A stretch of 21,745 nt of DNA. Origin: Saccoglossus kowalevskii (Eukaryota > Hemichordata > Enteropneusta > Harrimaniidae). Below the pieces are notes generated by a model that saw only the letters and a program-made list of their open reading frames with translations, was not told the DNA's origin and made no database searches. Location of the stretch: NCBI RefSeq assembly GCF_000003605.2, contig NW_003112471.1, positions 85,916-107,660 on the forward strand, read 5' to 3'. A program made the position numbers and the translations under genes. Below are positions 18,267 through 21,745 of the stretch, in pieces (within the stretch, counting starts at the first letter, position 1; every line of letters begins with the position of its first letter).

Positions 18267-19432
18267 CTGAGAATTATGAATAAGAAGATGAACTCAGTCA
18301 CAGCAGCTCCATGGAGTTTAAAAGTAAAGATAGATTATACATGTGAATGGTTTATCATTCTAAGAATAAATCAATTTTATTTATACAAAGAGTTTGTTTG
18401 TACATGTTTATATTATTGGAAATTTGTCAAATAAAAGAAAACTGTCTGTGGGCTCATTGGTTTTGATTACTGTAGAACTGGAAATTATTTGTGAAGTTTA
18501 AATTATATGAACTGGATAGAGTGCTAATCAATAGAGATGCAGTTTATTTTGCAAATTTTGACAAATTTCACTTTTTTTTATTTTTTATGGCATTGTATGA
18601 ACATCTGTATTCTGTGAAAATTTGAAATTAAAATCATTAGTTAAATCCAATGGCGATGTAAATCAGCATATATTTTTACTTAACTATAAAATTTGCAAAT
18701 TAGCAATTATTTCAGCTTCTTTTTAGTGCACATTCCAGAACTTTAAAAAAAAATAGCTCCTAGATGCTTTGACCTTTGGAAATTTTCACAAATGATTGAT
18801 AATGTGTCGGAGCATTGTTTTTGGTTGAACAGTGTTACAATAATCGTACAGACAACTAGCCTGGGTGTTAATTTACGTATAAACTTGAATTAGTGAAATT
18901 TGAGCTGCTGCCCTGCAAAATTGACAACTGGTAGACAGTTTTCAAGACGGCACTTTCTTCATAGTAAACAGATGTACCCGTAAACCAATTTTGACAGGAA
19001 ACAGAGGCATGGTTTAGAAGCTAATTTTTTTTAAATCACTTTTGACCAAAAAAACACATTTTTGTGCATATTTCAAACTACAGTGTCCATAAAAAACATA
19101 GTTGAACTCTGGTGACCTTGCCCTTTGTTATATAATATAATTTCCTCTATCACAGTTTGTTTCAATATAAATATGCATTGTCATAATTAATTTTGAATAC
19201 AAACAAGTTTTGGGGTTGAACCAACAGTGGGGAATCAGTCTACCAAATGTCCTTAAAAGATGTAAATATCTTACAAAAACATTGATGCCTTATTTGTTTA
19301 ATTATTTTAAAGGACATAATTTCCAGTTTTATTCAAAGTAATTCAGATATTTTAGTATAAAAATAAATGCCTCATCGCAAAAAAAAAAGTTCTGCATTTA
19401 GACGTGAATAGATTTATAAAACATGCAAGATA
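18267..19432. other. Upstream intron of the C3-like gene (part)
   Basis: Between the RKKR exon and the TA-flanked element. It holds the long copy of the inverted dispersed repeat. I found no exon for the preceding beta-chain segment, so this intron exceeds 3.4 kb. Confidence 0.6.
18531..18952. repeat. Inverted dispersed repeat, long copy
   Basis: Full-length partner of 3892-4024 in the opposite orientation, upstream of the RKKR exon. No terminal repeats or ORF were recognised. The class is unknown. Confidence 0.85.
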
Positions 19433-20194
19433 CAGTCAAACCTGTGTTAACGACCACCTGTGCAGAGCGGCCACCTGCTCATAGCGACCAACTTAGTACA
19501 GTTCCTTCGCAATTTACACGTTAAAGACACTGGATATAGCGACGACCTGTCCAACGCGACCAGCGACCACCCTATTGTAGACCTATTCACACTTTAACCT
19601 TTGTATAACAACCACCAACATTTCCGTCAGATGGTATCAGCAAAAAGACAATACCTACTTGCGAATCGCTAACAGGAAAGTGGCCATGTGTTACGTTCAG
19701 ATTACCGAGTACGCAATCTTTAGAGCTAAGAGACAGGGGTGACCATCGTAACTTGGTTTGTAAAGTTGCGAAAAAGTAAAAACAAAAAGTTGAATATCAT
19801 CTGAATGTAATGTCTGGCGACTGGAAAATGTTTACCAACAAATTAAAACAGTTTCATTTAAAGTTTGAAATGATAAACTAGCTTGTTTCCATTGGTACTT
19901 TTCTATCGATCCCCAGCCGGCCAGTGGCACTTCTATGGACTGTCTCGCACATGAAGAGCAAATTCCTCCCGTCTCAAAAACAAAATAAACAAATGAACCA
20001 GTTTTATTAAATGAGAGATGTTTTATTTACCTTGTCGACATGAAATATCCAAACAAAATTATAAAACATTCGTTTATTTCGTTTTCATCGCGGATTGCAA
20101 AATCCAACCTATTTTGGCTGCCATGTTGTTTGTTGTTGATCGTTATAAATTATGCTAATGAAGCTAGTGCATGGGCAAAACGTATTGTTATTAA

Positions 20195-20685
20195 GGTAGA
20201 AGCCTAGTCATATTTTTTGACAAAATTGGTCATAAATCGCATGACAATGTTCATTAGTTTATTATGTACAATGATGAAGCTAATGTCCCATGGTATAATG
20301 AAATAGCATTATTTTGTGTGTTACAGTTATGCTTTTTGAGAAACGTGTCCCAATATTACTTAAAAATTGCTATTTTTAGAACAATTCCATAGAACATAAT
20401 GTTAAAAGAAAATTGCATTTTTTGACACTTTTTAAAACCCAAATTTTTTTAATAATTCAGAACAACAAAAGGTACCCCATCATTAACAATATATGACCAG
20501 GCTAGATTGTGAGATATTGCATAATATCTCTGCCATAGGAACTTATGGTAAAAGTGTTATAATAGTGTCAAAATGGCGACTTTCCACTAAAATTACAACC
20601 ACTCGTTTCTCGAAAAAGAGGCTGGTGACCGCCAACTTTTTTAAAATAAATTCTGGGTTTTTTAATTTATGAGTAGGCTTCTACC
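20195..20685. mobile_element. Nested TTAA-flanked MITE, 491 bp
   Basis: Perfect inverted ends GGTAGAAGCCTA / TAGGCTTCTACC are flanked by TTAA at 20191-20194 and 20686-20689. TTAA targets suggest piggyBac-type (or Kolobok) insertion, though GGTAG ends are not the usual CCC start. No ORF. Confidence 0.8.
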
Positions 20686-21407
20686 TTAAGGGGTCATCTC
20701 AGGGTTATTCTCAACGAAAGATGTTTTCTATTTTGATCCTCTTTTTTTTTTTTATAAAAGATAATATCAATAATTCACAATCGAGAAAATTCATTTCATT
20801 TGGGCAGTTTTGACACGTCGATGCTTGCAACAAATAACTGTAAAATTGCGTGTACGATCATCGTGTTTCATTTCCGGTTCGTTTGATTTTCTGATTCAAC
20901 ACCGACAGTTGGAGCAATCGTTATGAGTTTGGTAAATTTTGTTTATTACCAATGCTTCTTCATTTTTAATGCTTGTTTGTTTTTTCAAACATGGCAACTT
21001 TGCCTGTGCATTTTGTCACAGTGTACAATCGACAATACTAACGATGGGACTGATTACCGCCTGTGATGGAATATGTGTAAGAGACGAGGGAATAAGACTG
21101 CATGGCGAGGGTGTGAAAGACCGTGCTGAAACGCCAATGCGGCCGATCGTTGACAATCGTTCTTATGCATTAAATACACGAATGAATCCATGGGCAGAAT
21201 CACTTGGTTCCAGTGAATTTACATGATATAATTTGTAGCTGTGTAATTATCCAGATGAAAATGAGTGACTTTTATTAAAAAAGACCTGTTCATTGTACAA
21301 TGTGTAGGTTTGCTTTTGTGTTTTACTTATGATCTCCCTTAAAATTCCCGCCCTAATTAATATTCATGATTGAATGAATAAATTAGGCCACCTCTATATA
21401 AAGACCA

Positions 21408-21461
21408 CCTGTCTATAAAGGACAGTTTGGCTCAGTCCACTGACTGTCCTTTATAGACAGG
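21408..21461. repeat. Perfect 19-bp hairpin at the right end of the ~2 kb element
   Basis: CCTGTCTATAAAGGACAGT (21408-21426), a 16-base loop, then ACTGTCCTTTATAGACAGG (21443-21461), running into the terminal inverted repeat. It suggests a duplicated, inverted terminus. Confidence 0.9.
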
Positions 21462-21471
21462 TTTGACTGTA

Positions 21472-21745
21472 GTAACTTTATTTGATTTCAAGAACTTCAA
21501 GAAGGCGGCATAAGAGACGTGTTTGCAAAGGTAAGTTCTCCAGTTTCAGCAAAATTGAATGTTTATTGGGGTACGATTGGTGTACATTCCGTGACGTACA
21601 GACGTCAATATTATGATGATTGCCAGCTTTATATTCTTGTGAAAAGCCAAAAAAGCAAACAATTGTCTCCAATCTACGAAACTAGTTCGTAAACTGTCAA
21701 ATTATTGTACATGGGGACATAGCTTTCAACTAAATCGATATCGGG
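21472..21745. other. Window right edge, nothing firmly recognised
   Basis: Presumably still upstream intron. It holds only short open frames with no family resemblance. Confidence 0.4.

Larger units (their letters stand above)
19433..21469. mobile_element. TA-flanked Tc1/mariner-superfamily (pogo/Tigger-type) non-autonomous element, ~2 kb
   Basis: A 13-bp perfect inverted end CAGTCAAACCTGT (19433-19445) / ACAGGTTTGACTG (21457-21469), with TA on both sides (19431-19432, 21470-21471). The subterminal regions repeat GACCACC- and CTATA-like words (left GCGACCA, right GACCACCTGTCTATAAAG). No transposase frame seen. The TIR and TA target fit pogo/Tigger-type elements. It hosts a second element at 20195-20685. 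Confidence 0.85.

Noticed and set aside
20939-21226. 95-residue open frame inside the ~2 kb TA element
   Set aside because: No transposase motifs (no DDE spacing, no helix-turn-helix) and a low-complexity start. Probably chance.
21493-21531. Small plus-strand exon-like segment (TTTCAAG acceptor, AAAG|GTAAGT donor) encoding a basic peptide TSRRRHKRRVCK
   Set aside because: Good-looking splice sites alone are weak evidence, there is no partner exon, and it is too short to judge.

Overview
This is an AT-rich animal genomic window dominated by one split gene on the minus strand. The gene is a thioester-containing complement protein of the C3/C4 type. I can read 20 consecutive internal exons (2,943 coding bases, 980 whole codons) running from 18266 down to 121. 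Every exon has GT/AG borders and every phase matches its neighbour. The first part of the gene (most of the beta chain) lies beyond the right edge of the window. The last part (most of the C345C/netrin-like domain) lies beyond the left edge. I number residues 1-980 from the first full codon of the first visible exon.

The visible protein contains, in order: a beta/alpha processing site RKKR; a reduced anaphylatoxin domain; the MG6/MG7 (alpha-2-macroglobulin) region; the thioester domain with GCGEQ and a catalytic His 113 residues later; the CUB domain; a long charged linker with RxxR motifs; MG8; and the start of C345C. Residue order and the conserved cysteines match vertebrate C3/C4 all the way through. 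The presence of C345C and an anaphylatoxin-like region excludes plain alpha-2-macroglobulin, TEP and CD109. The intact thioester excludes C5. Two family disulfides have lost both partner cysteines, and new cysteines appear in the thioester domain, so the disulfide plan is rearranged.

The remaining ~85% is intron, heavily colonised by non-autonomous DNA transposons. These are a ~2 kb TA-flanked element with CAGTCAAACCTGT ends (19433-21469) carrying a nested TTAA-flanked element (20195-20685); a 5-bp-TSD hAT-like element spanning an assembly gap (9648-10670); a CGTT-rich foldback-like island (7384-8079); a 76-bp Harbinger-like hairpin; three copies of a TACTGTAAAA MITE; and a LINE 3' relict (15271-15597) inside an array of 'AAAATGGC' repeats. 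Two inverted copies of one repeat lie 15 kb apart, one carrying a microhomology deletion.

Organism: the exon density, AT-rich introns, frequent TACATGTA/TACCGGTA words and invertebrate-like C3 suggest a marine invertebrate. A deuterostome such as a hemichordate is my best guess, but this is inference at low confidence. I see no second host gene, RNA gene, CRISPR array or promoter that I can defend. An exon-like open frame on the plus strand (8409-8547) is unexplained.
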